In this document: positions 37,214 through 51,024 of the stretch, in pieces
How the letters are laid out: each line of letters starts with the position of its first letter
Position numbering within the stretch: the stretch's first letter is position 1
Source: Gadus chalcogrammus
Lineage: Eukaryota > Chordata > Actinopteri > Gadiformes > Gadidae
Length of the DNA: 64,000 nucleotides
Reading direction: 5' to 3'
Assembly (NCBI RefSeq): GCF_026213295.1
Contig: NC_079426.1
Location: forward strand, 17,897,356 to 17,961,355
Translations under genes and position numbers: made by a program
The notes under the pieces: generated by a model
The model's database searches: none
What the model was told of the DNA's origin: nothing
Seen by the model: only the letters and a program-made list of their open reading frames with translations

Positions 37214-38010
37214 TTGTCACGCAGCCGTCTGCAGCATTCATTAGCAGGGCAGAATAATATTCTCCTAAGAAACGACCCGTTGCAGATAAAACCCAGATAG
37301 GCCTACTAATGACAGCCTTTAGTGGAAATGGATGTGCGGTAGCTAGGAGTAGCAGTGGGCTCCACGCTCGGCAGAGTGCCAACATCTAAGGTCCCCGAGA
37401 TAAAGGCATTGAGACATAATGTTAGGACCTTTTCCCTTTGACCGTCCCCAGTGAAAGAAGCTTTCTCTGCAGATTGTCCTTTCTCTGCTCCTTTTCTTCT
37501 GAACTGATTTGAATACGATATTACACTCCTCCAACAAGAGGCTTCTGTATGTGTGAAGAGCCGGGAGGTTTGAATGGTTCTGTGGACCTTATCTTTTACA
37601 TAAATCCATAGGCCATAAATATGCATGATACGTGCATTATTAATGCAGATGTGTCATAATATGATCAACTATATTAACCAGTGATTGTAACACTGTGTTG
37701 TTTTGGATATTGGATTTCACATCAGACTCCTATGTTTCTTGGCATTTGCAGATGGTCTGTTCGAGCCAGCGGTTCATACTGGGTCAGGTGTTTATACTCT
37801 GAGTCAACGCTGTTTATAAGGTATTGCTGGTTGTTAGGGAAACTGGTCATGAGGGACAAGCGTTTTTTTGACAATCAAAAAGGTTTATAAACAAGGTTTA
37901 AGGCTAAAGACAAATATCCTGCTACATTTAAGCTATCTTATTCTGTTATTTCTGGGCTGTTTTACATGGTGCCTATGTGATACATTTTCTTTTTATTTAT
38001 AGCACTACAC

Positions 38011-38130
<120 letters not shown>

Positions 38131-38854
38131 AAACAAAATATTTGCGTTTGTGTTATGTTGTTCCTCGTTCTCTCTAGAATGCAGCATTCCAGTTCTAGGC
38201 ATTAGACAATAAAGACAAAAATACAAATTGAATAGGTTATATTCCCAAGTAGCCTAAAATGAAAATCTGTAAGCGGCCGCCCGCTTGTTGCTTTCCCTAT
38301 TGACGCAGCTTTGCATCGCTGGGCTGACTCAATCCTTGCCATAGCAACAGCTTGTGCCCATGCCCCCTGGTGCTGAAGAATCCTCATAAACCTCATCGTG
38401 ACTGCCAACCCGACCCTCTCCGCTCCTTTGGTGAGTTGGATGGCTCCAAACAAGAGACCCGCTCTTGTCCACAGAAGAAACTGTCCTAGAACCTGTCAGC
38501 CCTGAAGAAATGTGGAGTGCTTACGCTCTGCCATCAGGGGAACTCTTCTTCTGTTGTTGTCATTTTCCACCTCAATGTTTCTATTTAGTCTCTTATTATC
38601 CTATATTTATCATTCCAGCATTTTGGTTTGAGTCAAGGAAAAGATGTGGGTCTATATTTGATCTGCTCCCTGCACATTTCAACGAATGTTAGGGTTAGAG
38701 TGAGGAGTATATGCAGGTGATGTTGTCCAGACGTAGCATTTGAATATCCATAAAGCCGAAAGCGCTTATAACCGCATTAAAATATATTTAGAATTGCAAA
38801 ATGTCTCATGATAACAACCATTAACCATGTAATCCTCACCGAGGATGACCAAGT

Positions 38855-39220
38855 TGCATACATATATTAAGACACTCTACACCATGTCAGACATATATAA
38901 AGACACTGTAAAAACTGTCATATATATACAAACACACTACACACAGTTATACTATACACAGTCTTACAGACATAAACACACTGTATAGACTATCATACAT
39001 ATATTAAAATGCTTTAAACTGTCAAACTAAGACACTGTTCTCACTGTCATCCATATATTAAGACACTGTTCACACAATCAAACATTATATTTAGACACTG
39101 TACACATGGACATACATATATTCAGGAAAATGTTCACACTGTCATGCATATGTAGGCACTGTTCACACTGTCATACATCTTTTAAGGCACTTTACACCCT
39201 GGCATACATATATTAAGACT
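38855..39220. repeat. Degenerate minisatellite (cactgtcatacatatatt)
   Basis: About ten irregular copies, 30-40 bases apart, of a unit like cactgtcatacatatattaa then gacactgttca. Copies differ by substitutions and indels, so the array is old. Confidence 0.85.
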
Positions 39221-39651
39221 GTTGTAGGGAGTTTGTTTATTAAAAAGAAAACATAATAATAAAGCGTCTGAAGTGCATATTAGTAATCAGGGAGAGGCAC
39301 AATCCCACGCTGAGTCCATTGTTGTGATGTGATTTTAACAAGACCACTACTCCACGGTTGGTAATAAGAGAATATAGTAATGAATGCATTTACAATGTTC
39401 CCCTTCTCATATTTATTTAAGACACCCCGGGACGGATACTTCAGAGGGTGGATGAAAGCGGTTGGTGGGCCGTGAGTCAGTGGTGCTGGGGCGCCACAGG
39501 CAACGCTGTGCTGGGGATGCAAATGTGATGATGTGCTAATGAAACTGAAGAGTGCTTCCTGCCTCCCCTGCCCTGCCCGGACACCAGGGGCCATCCATCC
39601 TGACGCCGGGAACGCCCACCAGCTCTGTCAGACCAGTCAAGAGAGGATGAC

Positions 39652-39815
<164 letters not shown>

Positions 39816-40005
39816 TGGGTGTGTGAGTTGGACACAATATATATATGATGTAAATTAGTTTGGAGAGTGACCTTAACACCGTTAAATTTACTCCAAGCTT
39901 TAGTCCTCTGAATATTCACAGATCCTTCCAGTAGTACACTTCCTCTGTGGAGTAGAATGAGCCTGCACGCTATGAAACGCAGCCTAACATGCAAATGTGT
40001 GTGCA

Positions 40006-40008
<3 letters not shown>

Positions 40009-40064
<56 letters not shown>
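40009..40064. repeat. TG microsatellite
   Basis: 28 pure GT repeats. Confidence 0.95.
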
Positions 40065-40067
<3 letters not shown>

Positions 40068-40434
40068 TGTGTGCGCATGTGTTCATTCATGCGTCCTTGC
40101 GTTTCTATTTTTAATATCAATCTTGCCCTTGTGACTTTGTCAGCAATACGTTAGACATTAACATGCGTGACACCCCCTGCCTATACGCCAATTATTCACA
40201 ATATATGGTGAGCCTGCTTTAGCATAGGAGGTGGCGCAGAGAGAGCGCAAGTGCAAATTATTACTTCAACATATTTCTCCATACCGCTTGTCGGGTAAGG
40301 ACCGAGCGAGCAGGCACTATTAGCCTTTGGCTGAATGGACACATTCTTATGAGCTCTCGTCTCCTTCTGTCACGCACGCACTCCATACAACTCCATGAAC
40401 ACCAAGAAGTCCAAAAATATCTTACATTTACATT

Positions 40435-40560
40435 AACATTTAGAGCATTTAGCAGACGCTTTTACCCAAAGCGACTTACAATAAGTACATTGGTCATAAG
40501 AAGTGAAACAATATATCGCTGTCAGTACGGTAAAGATGTTCATAGAACCAAGTGCAAGTA
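40435..40560. repeat. Dispersed fish repeat (AAAGCGAC family)
   Basis: ttagcagacgcttttaccca then aagcgacttacaataagtac is a phrase found in very many teleost genomes. A diverged copy lies at 9742-9830. Confidence 0.65.
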
Positions 40561-40569
40561 CTAACAATC

Positions 40570-41200
40570 ACTAGGCTAACCCATTCCCTGTGTACAGCAA
40601 TGATAGCAGCTACTGCAGATGTTACACAATTAAGTACTATGAATAATGGATCTTCATGTATTTATATTATAAAAGAGAGGGACTTCAGACTACTTAGGAG
40701 CAAATCCAAAGAACATTAAAAGTAGGGAACAAACAAAGTCAGGAGGAACACACATTGTCTTTCCTTTGGAGTGTGTGGTGAACACGTGGAAGGCACTCTG
40801 GGTGTTCTTTCAGGAGCAAGACGCGGGCACGGGAACGTCAATCATGGTCTCCACAGCATCTGGATAAAGAGGAATGTGACGGCCATCACCATGTCCGCGA
40901 AGCTGCCGCCCCTAAATAAAGACTAGATTGTGTGAGTAACATCTGGAAAGATCAGATCAAACTCGAATAATAATGTACAAGAAATGCTTTTACATTTAGA
41001 TACTTATTTTCTATAGACCACAACATAATGCACATGCTAAACTGGCCTAAAGTCCAATCTAGGCTGGTTCAATATTGGAGAATAATGTCCAAATAAATAT
41101 ACATTATTTTCCCATAAGGAGACGCCCCTGAGTGCTTTATTCAGCCTACAGCCCCGTGAGCAACAGTGATTAAATATCAGTTACTATTCATCTATCACGT
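40570..41200. other. Mostly unique; one possible minus-strand exon
   Basis: Nothing firm. A 70-base acceptor-preceded frame at 40911-40842 is discussed in findings. Confidence 0.4.
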
Positions 41201-41204
41201 TATT

Positions 41205-41435
41205 GTTTTTGATCGACATCAGCTTAAATTAAAATACTCTTCTGCCGAGCCCTGAGCATATTTAGGTGTTGATCAACTATTTAAAAATATTCTACTGAGC
41301 ATATTGTTCTTGATCGAATATATTAAAACATTCTCCTGAGCTGTTGTTTTTGATCAAATATATATTAAAACATTCCCCTGAGCATATTGTGCCTGATCAA
41401 ATATATAAAAATATTCTGCTGAGCATATTGTGTTT
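41205..41435. repeat. 42-bp minisatellite, about five copies
   Basis: gagcatattgttcttgatc(g/a)a then atatattaaaacattctcct; the word gagc recurs at 41254, 41297, 41338, 41380 and 41421. Confidence 0.9.
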
Positions 41436-41725
41436 GCATTGGAAAGGAAACTTCTGGTCGATATTGTATGTTGGATTTGTAGCGCTTGGGAACTGATCAA
41501 GGACAGCTGTTTCCTGTCATTGAAAAAACATGCACAACCCTGGACCATTTCTCCCCAATCAGGGTCAATACTTTACCATGCTGTGGTATAAGACCTGGTA
41601 AACATCCCATCCCCATTTAAAATATAACTGCACTAGAGAAGGCAGCCGTCCGCCTGGACTCTGACAGATGGTAAAACAAGCTGCTACGAGAAAAACATGC
41701 CACAGTATGGCACACAAACACGCAC

Positions 41726-41733
<8 letters not shown>

Positions 41734-41766
<33 letters not shown>
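41734..41766. repeat. CA microsatellite, short
   Basis: About 16 pure CA repeats within a longer degenerate CA tract (41709-41797). Confidence 0.95.
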
Positions 41767-41767
<1 letters not shown>

Positions 41768-42092
41768 TCACTCACAAACACACACAAACACGCATACACC
41801 GTGGGTGGGCTTATTATATAGAACAGAACTGGTCAACAATCAATGCTTTAAAACTACATCTTTAGCGTTCCTAATCGGCAGGAAGCGGGTAATTTGAGTT
41901 AGCGTGATGCATGCGTTAAACACACCACCCGTTGAATGTTACCTTGGGTTAACTCTGTCAGATACGAAGCCATTCTGTTATAAGAGAGGGATATATCGCG
42001 AGAGAGAGTGAGCGAGAGAGAGAGATAGATATAGAGGCAGAGAGGGAGAGATGGATATTGAGAGAGATATTGAGAGAGAGAAACACGCAGCT

Positions 42093-42149
42093 GGACAGAC
42101 AGACAGACAGACGGACGGATGGACGGACGGACGGACGGACGGACGGACA
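42093..42149. repeat. GACA/GACG tetranucleotide repeat
   Basis: Five GACA units, then GACG/GATG units, with GA-rich flanks from 41999. Confidence 0.95.
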
Positions 42150-44150
42150 GAGGGAGAGACAGAGGGAGAGACGAGATTTAAAGGAAAGTACAAGGAAATG
42201 TTGGCTAGCTCCCTCAATGCCCAGGATTGAAGGGGGATAGTGTCTGCAGCAAAGGCCATGAAAGTTTTATGGCTCTGTCAAGATGCTGTTTCTGCTGGAT
42301 TATTTATGAAAGAAGCACATAGCTGTTTATCACACCCCTAATATGTTCTCAAGCACAGAGGAGCTAGACGACTACATATATAAGTTGTCTTGACAAATAT
42401 GAAATCGTTTCTGAAGGAACAGAGGAAGAAAAGGGATAATACTTACCTAAGGAGGGAGAGAGCCGATTCGCTGCATGTCTGTTTTTTCATGGTAGAAAAT
42501 AGCACTTGGAATGAAAAATTCAAGTAGAATATTAAAGTTGACTAAGTCGTTTTTTTGATACAATCACCATTCTCCAGAATACAGAGTAACAAACAACACG
42601 ACAAAAATAAAGAGCAAGGGGCTGTGGTGAACCGACAATGCTATTTATTCATGTTCTCTGTACGACTATTGTGGCCATTGCCACAAAATCAGTATTGCAT
42701 TCTGGATGATTTTGGGACAAATTGGTTTGCACAGGTCAACTGTCCAACCTATTTCTGAGTTATAAGAGTTAGACGATTCTTTCAGAAACATCGTTCAGCA
42801 AAATGCCAGGTCATGGCAGCTGCTCTCAATGGTTGCTCTAAAGTCTATTTTTGAGGCTATAAAGCGTCTAGACTGACACAATTTAATTTCAAATTGAGGT
42901 TTGACCCAACAGTAAAACCTGTGGGTTTAGTTTACTTTGGTTTGTCAACAATCTGTAGGCCAATGTGGGTGATAAGATCAAACCTGTATGCTGCCTATTG
43001 GATGTTTGTCAGATGGCGATGAAGCGCGCACAACGGATCCGGGTAATTGAAACACAATAATACACGTATTATCCCTCAGGCTCTGTCATAGCTGTCATGT
43101 GTACTGTGCCTACTCAACAGTTGTATCATAGAAGTGCATGCATTCAGGCCTATTTTTGTGCATATCGAGTATGCAACGCAATGCATCTCTCATATCCCTG
43201 TTGCCTCCTTTGTAATTAATTTGTGTCATGAAGTAAATTCAATACACGGTTTCTCAAGAATAAAGTAGTGAATCACGAAAAATACCACTGGGTTTTATGT
43301 TGTTATGTCTTTATTGTAGATTATTGATTATTAGGAGGTGAACGTACCAATTATGTTATGGGTGTAAATGATGTTATTAACTGATAGGATCTAGATGATA
43401 AAGTGTGCCGCTAAGCACCCCGATGACAGCCATGTGCGGCTGCAGGGCGGAGTTGCCTTGTTAAAGATAACCAACCATGAGTGCGTTGTAGCGTGCTGGA
43501 CGTACACCCAGCCGGCTGGCCCCCAGGGACCACGGGAGACGTTTTGCAGCTGATTGCCGAGCGCTGCCCACACTTGCTAATTATAGGGATTGTTCATGTG
43601 AGTCCTGTACGGCAAGCTTGTTTAATTACAAATTATCTGCTGCGGTGGAAATGGAACTATCCGGTCAGCGCTGATGGAGATTTGGTCTTCTTTTCTTTTC
43701 CTTTTACAAGTGGAATGAGTCCATTATGTGGTCGTCTTGAATGCACGCAACATTATCCACATTATCTGATCGTACGATGCAGGGGATTTGTTCCATTCTG
43801 AGCTGTGAATCTCCCCCTTTTCAATCGTTCTCTGGCTCCCCTGCAAAATGCGCTACCTTAATAGCCTTGTTGGAATGGATTCTACGTTCGTCCATTAGGG
43901 TTCTCCTTTGATTGTCTGTATGTGTATTTGTGCGTACATGTGTTTGTGTTTGTGTATGAACGCATCTATGTGTCCCTATGTGTGCATGTGTGTGTGAGAG
44001 GGAGAATGTGTTTTGCGAATGTGTATGCGTAATTGTGTCTGTGTGTTTCTTTGTGTGTCTGTATGTGTGTCTGTCTGTCTTTATATCTGTATGCGTGTGT
44101 TTGTGTGGGAGAGCAAGAAAGACTGTGTTTGTTTGCATGTGCATGTTAAA
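42150..44150. other. No recognised gene
   Basis: About 2 kb without supported features. TG-rich degenerate sequence lies at 43915-44110. Confidence 0.45.
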
Positions 44151-44180
44151 GAGATAAAGAGAGAGTGAGAGACAGTTAGA

Positions 44181-45578
<1,398 letters not shown>

Positions 45579-45730
45579 CAACACTTTACCGAGCTGTACC
45601 ATTGTTGTGGACCTTCAGAAATGTTTTTGAAACTTTCCAGCCTAATTTATAATATATTTTTATTAATCTTACTATGTGATCTGCTTTTGATGTGCTTACT
45701 ATTAAATAATATCAGATTAATGATGATGAA

Positions 45731-45848
45731 GTGTGTGTGGATGATGGCTGGTTTGATCACAACTGTGGCACATTGAGTAATCCGTGTGCGAAGGTTAGAC
45801 CAGCCATCTCCATACGCACTCTGGAAGTTCTCCTGCATGGCAGCGGAG
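45731..45848 (+). repeat. Small foldback repeat, copy 2
   Basis: Plus-strand order gtgtgtggatgatggctggt ... accagccatctccatac ... tctcctgcatggcagcggag, as in the minus-strand copy at 35831-35669. The middle differs in length. Confidence 0.75.
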
Positions 45849-46302
45849 CACCCTTACCATGATCAGTATCAAACTCTTGCAATAAACACTGCAATTTTTT
45901 GGACTTTTCTACACTGTAGCCCAATGTAGGACCTATCCAGACTAATGGGGACCATGAAGGGCTCTCCAAGGACGCACTGGCCCCCAGCAGCGGCGATGGG
46001 CAGCCACCAACCCAGCACCATAATTGTAATGTCAATTATAACCTCTTACCAGGTCAGGGCCAGATTCGCTTTGGTGCAGGGCACTCAGTCCTGCAGCTCT
46101 CACGTACCTGAGCTCTCTCTATCCAAGTATTGTGAGGCCAACATCTCAGTTGAAAGAGCTGTTCATGATCGGTTCAGTTAAAGGTTGGACTCCCGCCAGT
46201 GTTGGTTTAGTGTGAAGCAAAGAGAAGGTGAATCGATTGAACCGTGGATAAGAAAAATGGTTTGAAAACCACAGACATACATCCTAATGACGTATATTGA
46301 TG

Positions 46303-46367
46303 GCATCGTGGGACGTGAACCCATGTCCTCAGAACTGATAATGAACAGCTCTTTACACCACGTCACC
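46303..46367 (-). repeat. tRNA-like SINE remnant, copy 1
   Basis: On the minus strand: ggtgacgtggtgtaaagagc ... tgaggacatgggttcacgtcc. The last part matches an RNA polymerase III B box (GGTTCACGTCC at 46321-46311). A related sequence lies at 47769-47700 in the same orientation. Not a functional tRNA: no complete cloverleaf was traced. Confidence 0.45.
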
Positions 46368-46384
46368 GACACTTTATTAATGAT

Positions 46385-47695
46385 ATTGTAATTCACATGA
46401 CATTGTTTCATTTCCTTAATTAAATGATGTTACAATGGAGACCACCCTTGACAGGAGTTGTTCTGGGTTCTCCAGAGATGTTAACCTACAACTGTCTCTG
46501 CTAGACCCTGGCCAGAAACCGATCAGTGGTTATCATTGACAATACAATACACATGGCGGTGTTATGGCTTCATTTGTTTTCCATGGAGACAAGCCTCCCC
46601 AGACTTGATCGCAGGTCGTCAGACTGAACACCATCAGCTCTCTCAGCAGCCCCAACTTGACACTAGCTCAGAGCAGTCTGAGGTTAACTTCCTTACCATT
46701 CACATGACATTTGGACCTTTCCTAAAAGACTTGCCATCAGAGCACCTTCGGAATACATTGTAATGTCTTTACAAGACATTACAAGATTACTGGCATTAAA
46801 AAGTACATTTACGTTACAGCATTACCTACCGAGGAAGGTGACTATTTCTGCATTTCAAGGGCTCTCAGGGGTTCCTCATGTGCGATTCCTCGCGCATGTC
46901 AATTAGAAAAATGCAGAACTCATTGATACGACAGCGTTTAGTGCTTTCGGCAAATCTAAAATAAAGCAGATATGTTCAAGGTCCCATTATGCCGAATGTT
47001 CACGTTTGCTTTTCTCTTTCTGTCAGCTTTCCTCTTGCTGCGATGCTGATGATATGATCTGAATTGGTTTCAATTACAGTAACCTTAATTTACAGAGAAT
47101 CCAACATTCAAATTGGAAACAAGATATCAGTAGCAAATGTGCACATTCGGCAAAGTGTCACATTGAAAATCTCTAAAAAAATTTCAGTCAAGCGTGTCTT
47201 ACAGTTATATTGTTGCAAACAATCATGTTTACCCTCCAGGAAAACATTGGATTATAGCAAGCAACAAACGCAGTCATAATGCTGAGTGTTGAACGTTTTC
47301 TTGAGATAACTCCCACTTGAATTTTGATGAATGATGAAATGCTAGGAAGGAGGCAGAGAGCTACATTCAGATGGATCAATGCGCGCTCTGTTTACAGAGC
47401 AAGGGGAATGTCAGGTTTACCTTACTGTATCGTAAATAACAATGTGAATGCATCTGGGATTTTAACAGTAACGGATTGCTTATTTGAAATCGTGATTCCA
47501 CAACTGAAAACTTGGATTGCAAAACTAACGCATTGAAACGTTAAAACAAAAAGTTATCTTACTACTCTAGTAACTTTGTGTGTAACCCCAAACACTGGTA
47601 TTGGCTGCGCAAACGAGACACTAGCTAGAACATTGTGTGAGATTATAATTTATTAATTTACATTAATATTCGCATTCAAATAACATCAATAATGG
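46385..47695. other. No recognised feature
   Basis: AT-rich, with a small self-complementary stretch at 46763-46791 (gtaatgtctttacaagacatta). No gene seen. Confidence 0.45.
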
Positions 47696-47699
47696 GTAG

Positions 47700-47769
47700 A
47701 CACTGCTCTCGGCGTGGCTTGAACTAATTTCTCCAGGGCTGATAACTGACCGCTTTCTCTTGCGCCACC
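47700..47769 (-). repeat. tRNA-like SINE remnant, copy 2
   Basis: On the minus strand: ggtggcgcaagagaaagcgg ... ttatcagccctgg ... tagttcaagccacg. A GTTCAA B-box core is present and the layout matches copy 1. Confidence 0.45.
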
Positions 47770-48230
47770 AAGAACGATTGCAAAGTGTCAACAGAATTAA
47801 ACAACCAGTCAATCTCAATTCATGAGGCAGGAAATGAGCGCCTTGCTATTTTAATACCGACGGCTGTTTAGCATAAGAAATCAAACAAACTAAATAGGTG
47901 CTCATGTAATCTAAGACATAATCGTTCATAAAGGATATCAATCAAAAGAAACCAATTGACTAAAAAAGTCATCTTGCGTCAGTTGTTTGAGGCCCTGATG
48001 GCCCCTCTCCTTAATCCCCAGACCACAACATCTCCATTGCACCAAAGACATCGTGTCCTGCAACCAAGCATTTATACATGAAGTAAAAGCTTGGCTGTTT
48101 AATCAGGTTCCGACTTTTGTGTGAGTATAAATGTAGGCCTATGTGCGTTTTGCTACTGCAGAGAGGGAGGGGCCGGCAACTTAAACAAGTGTAGAAATAT
48201 ATAATAACCAACCCGTTATTTGTGATTCCT

Positions 48231-48232
<2 letters not shown>

Positions 48233-48258
<26 letters not shown>
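48233..48258. repeat. Short GA microsatellite
   Basis: 13 GA repeats just left of the large inverted repeat. Confidence 0.9.
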
Positions 48259-48263
<5 letters not shown>

Positions 48264-48373
48264 CCGGGCACCGTGACCTTGGGCACCGCGACCACTCCCG
48301 CGTCTCCCGCGACTCCCGCGACTCCCGCCATGCCCCGTGAACGAATGAATGAATGGCCCGTGAACCACGGGCA

Positions 48374-49135
48374 CTGTCACGTTAAAATTGTACCGGGGGC
48401 GAAAATTGTACCGGCCTACGTCATCGTTTGTTTACATCCTGACAACCTGCCCGGCAACAGACGACACGATGCAGAAAACATGTTTCCAAACGACGAAATA
48501 ACATAATACAGATAGCGGATCGCTATCTGTATTATGATAGATAGCGATAACACTTGTTTTTACTTTATATTTGTATTGTATTTAATTGTTTAATCGAAAC
48601 AATAAAAAAAAATGCCCGCGAAACGGGCGATCGCGTCAAATGACAAATGTTTTGCCCGCGAAACGGGCGATCGCGTCAAATGACGTAGGAGGGTTCTTGA
48701 AACATAATACAGATAACGGATCGCTAGATAACACTTGTTTTTACTTTATATTTGTATTGTATTGAATTGTTTAATCGAATTTAGCTAGTAAACTGAGTGT
48801 TTTAAGCAGGTTTCATAGTCTAGAATGTTCAAGAACCTTCCTACGTGATTTGACGCGTCATTTGACGCGATCGCCCGTTTTGCGGGCAAATTTTTTTATT
48901 GTTTCGATTAAACAATTAAATACAATACAAATATAAAGTAAAAACAAGTGTTATCGCTATCTATCATAATACAGATAGCGATCCGCTATCTGTATTATGT
49001 TATTTCGTCGTTTGGAAACATGTTTTCTGCATCGCGTCGTCTGTTGCAGGGCAGGTTGTCAGGTTGTCAGGATGTAAACAAACGATGACGTAGGCCGGTA
49101 CAATTTTCGCCCCCGGTACAATTTTAACGTGACAG
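48374..49135. mobile_element. Large nearly perfect foldback element
   Basis: Left arm (48374 to about 48700) and right arm (49135 to about 48828) are inverted copies that look over 95% identical for the outer about 240 bases. Arms start ctgtcacgttaaaattgtac and contain gcctacgtcatcgtttgttt, aacatgtttccaaacgacg, the small palindrome acagatagcggatcgctatctgt-type, and gcccgcgaaacgggc. The left arm has an extra internal duplication (gggcgatcgcgtcaaatgac at 48626 and 48665; ataacacttgtttttacttt at 48548 and 48728). No protein frame. Flanking GC-rich motifs (gcccgggc at 48262 and 49142) might be outer ends. Confidence 0.88.
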
Positions 49136-49273
49136 CACCGCGGCCCGGGCAACGCGGATACCACGAAAACAGATCGCACTCAGAGGCCTAATTAGGCCTA
49201 TATATTTTGTATTTGAAATGCAACAGTCTTTTCGTGGAGACTACGCTCAGAGCAGCTGGAATTGAACAAGAAG

Positions 49274-49283
49274 AACACACACA

Positions 49284-49377
<94 letters not shown>
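49274..49377. repeat. CA microsatellite
   Basis: About 48 CA repeats with AAAC interruptions at the edges. Confidence 0.97.
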
Positions 49378-49379
49378 AG

Positions 49380-50060
49380 CCTATGAGGGTGTGAAATCGC
49401 ACATGTACACAGAGCATTTTTTTACTGCACAAGGTAAAAATCAGGTGGGTCCATCAGGTGGGTCCTGATGGAAATGAGTTCAAAACCCCTGAGCCATTTC
49501 CGTTGGTATTATCTCAATTGGTTCTAAGGCCTGTTAGAAAATGTTCTGTTTTGTTATTTAATGTTGTTTTCATCATTTTGATACGCGTCTACTTTTTCTG
49601 CAACAATCATCGTCATTAGGTGATGCAAGTAACTAAGACCGAAGCACTATTTGGTGGGGACAGATTTAGTAATACAATTGAGATTTGATACATTGGCCGT
49701 CAGTGGCTGAGGGAGATTTCACGGCCCCTCCATGTTAGACCAAATGGCCTCCTGGAAACTGGCGCTGGGGTCTTCTGTTGTTCTCGTTCCGAATTGTTAT
49801 TGTTCGTGTATTAAATCTATTGAAAGATGTGTGTGTTCTGATGACATAACAGCCTTCCATGCTCTCTTCCAGAGGCAGTGGAAAGAACATTTTCTTTTAA
49901 GATTTCAGACTCATATATATTTTTTTTTTTAAAGCTTTTACCAATACGATAATGAACATGAACTCTTCTTGACTACTTTTCTTTTTCGAACATATGCATG
50001 GCAATATGAAGTATTCCAAACCCAAAAAGCGTTTTGTGAACACGTCTTTTTTTTGACCAC
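49380..50060. other. No recognised feature
   Basis: AT-rich sequence between the CA tract and the probable 3' end of grid1. Confidence 0.45.
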
Positions 50061-50062
50061 CT

Positions 50063-50586
50063 TTTATTTATCATATCAAATAGATCATTTCTTTTAACGT
50101 CTCTGAAATTGTCAAATGTGAGTGGTTGTATTTTCCATCATGAGATCTCTTACATTCAGTTAAATGTTAATTTGAAAAGAAAACATCTTTAAACTTGGCA
50201 CTTAGAAAACAACCACAAAGAATTGTCACCTTTATTCATTGAGAACAAAATTTACAAAGCCATTCAAACAGTCATTTTTTAATACTTTTAGATAGATTTT
50301 TTAAAGTCAACTTTTGAGAATAATCAAAATACACTTTTTATTTGTTACCCTCTTTCAGTACTTACAAATATGTACATAGAAGTGTCTTTATTGTCTATCA
50401 TGGTTTTTCCTCCCTTATAACAAAAATCCTTTTTTTGTAGTCCATGTTTTTATTTATACGTGTCTGCAACATGTTGGCTCAGTGAGGCTCTCAGGGGTTC
50501 CTCATGAGCTGGACTGTCTGTGGAGGGTCCCGGGGAGGGGTGTGTAGGGGAGGGGGGCGGGGGGGGGGGCTGGTCCCAGGGGGTGC
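50063..50586 (-). other. grid1: grid1 3' untranslated region, end undetermined
   Basis: Downstream of the grid1 stop, the minus strand has a C-rich stretch and then AT-rich sequence. Four AATAAA hexamers lie on the minus strand, at 50454-50449, 50342-50337, 50236-50231 and 50068-50063. Any of them could direct polyadenylation; the sequence alone does not say which. The run of hexamers in AT-rich DNA with no open frame fits a 3' UTR. Confidence 0.5.
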
Positions 50587-51024
50587 TCAGATAGACGTCC
50601 CATGGCTGGGCTCAATGTCTTCCGGGATGGATCCCCTTGGCACTGACTGGTAGGACATTGGCATGGGCGTCTTGAGGGGGCTCTGCCTGAAGAGCCCACC
50701 GTTGGGGGCCCTGTGTTTGCAGCGGATGGACGGCATGGTGGCGCTGCTCAGGGGCAGGGCCAGGCTCCTGCCGGCCAGGCCGCCCAGTGACCTCCCGGCC
50801 CCCAGGCCCTCCTGCAGGAAGGTGGTGACAGACAGGGGCGGGCCGCCGCGGTGAGGCGGGTAGTCCCGCACGGACAAGGCCTCCAGGGAGTGGCTGGGCT
50901 GCATGCTGCCAATGTCCAGGGCAGAGATCTCGATGGACTGGCCTGGCAGCTGCTTGTGGGCCATGTCGTCGTCCAGCAGGCTGTTCAGACGCTGGTGGAC
51001 CTGCTCCAGGTTCATCTCCTTGTC
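50587..51024 (-). CDS. grid1: grid1 last coding exon (cytoplasmic tail, PDZ ligand)
   Basis: The final coding exon encodes 145 residues plus a TGA stop at 50589-50587. It begins [15 protein letters not shown], the juxtamembrane tail after M4, and continues through a low-complexity middle ([28 protein letters not shown]) to the conserved block [18 protein letters not shown] and [14 protein letters not shown]. The last four residues, GTSI, form the class I PDZ ligand shared by GluD1 and GluD2, which in the family binds synaptic scaffolds. The acceptor is ctgcag (AG at 51026-51025). The first Met codon inside the exon (51015) is not a start; the exon is read from DKE. Length and ending fit the known GluD1 tail, so the protein end looks intact. 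Confidence 0.96.
   Translation of the reverse strand, partial: DKEMNLEQVHQRLNSLLDDDMAHKQLPGQSIEISALDIGSMQPSHSLEALSVRDYPPHRGGPPLSVTTFLQEGLGAGRSLGGLAGRSLALPLSSATMPSIRCKHRAPNGGLFRQSPLKTPMPMSYQSVPRGSIPEDIEPSHGTSI

Noticed and set aside
46303..46367. Functional tRNA gene
   Set aside because: Only the B-box region is convincing; acceptor and anticodon stems could not be traced.
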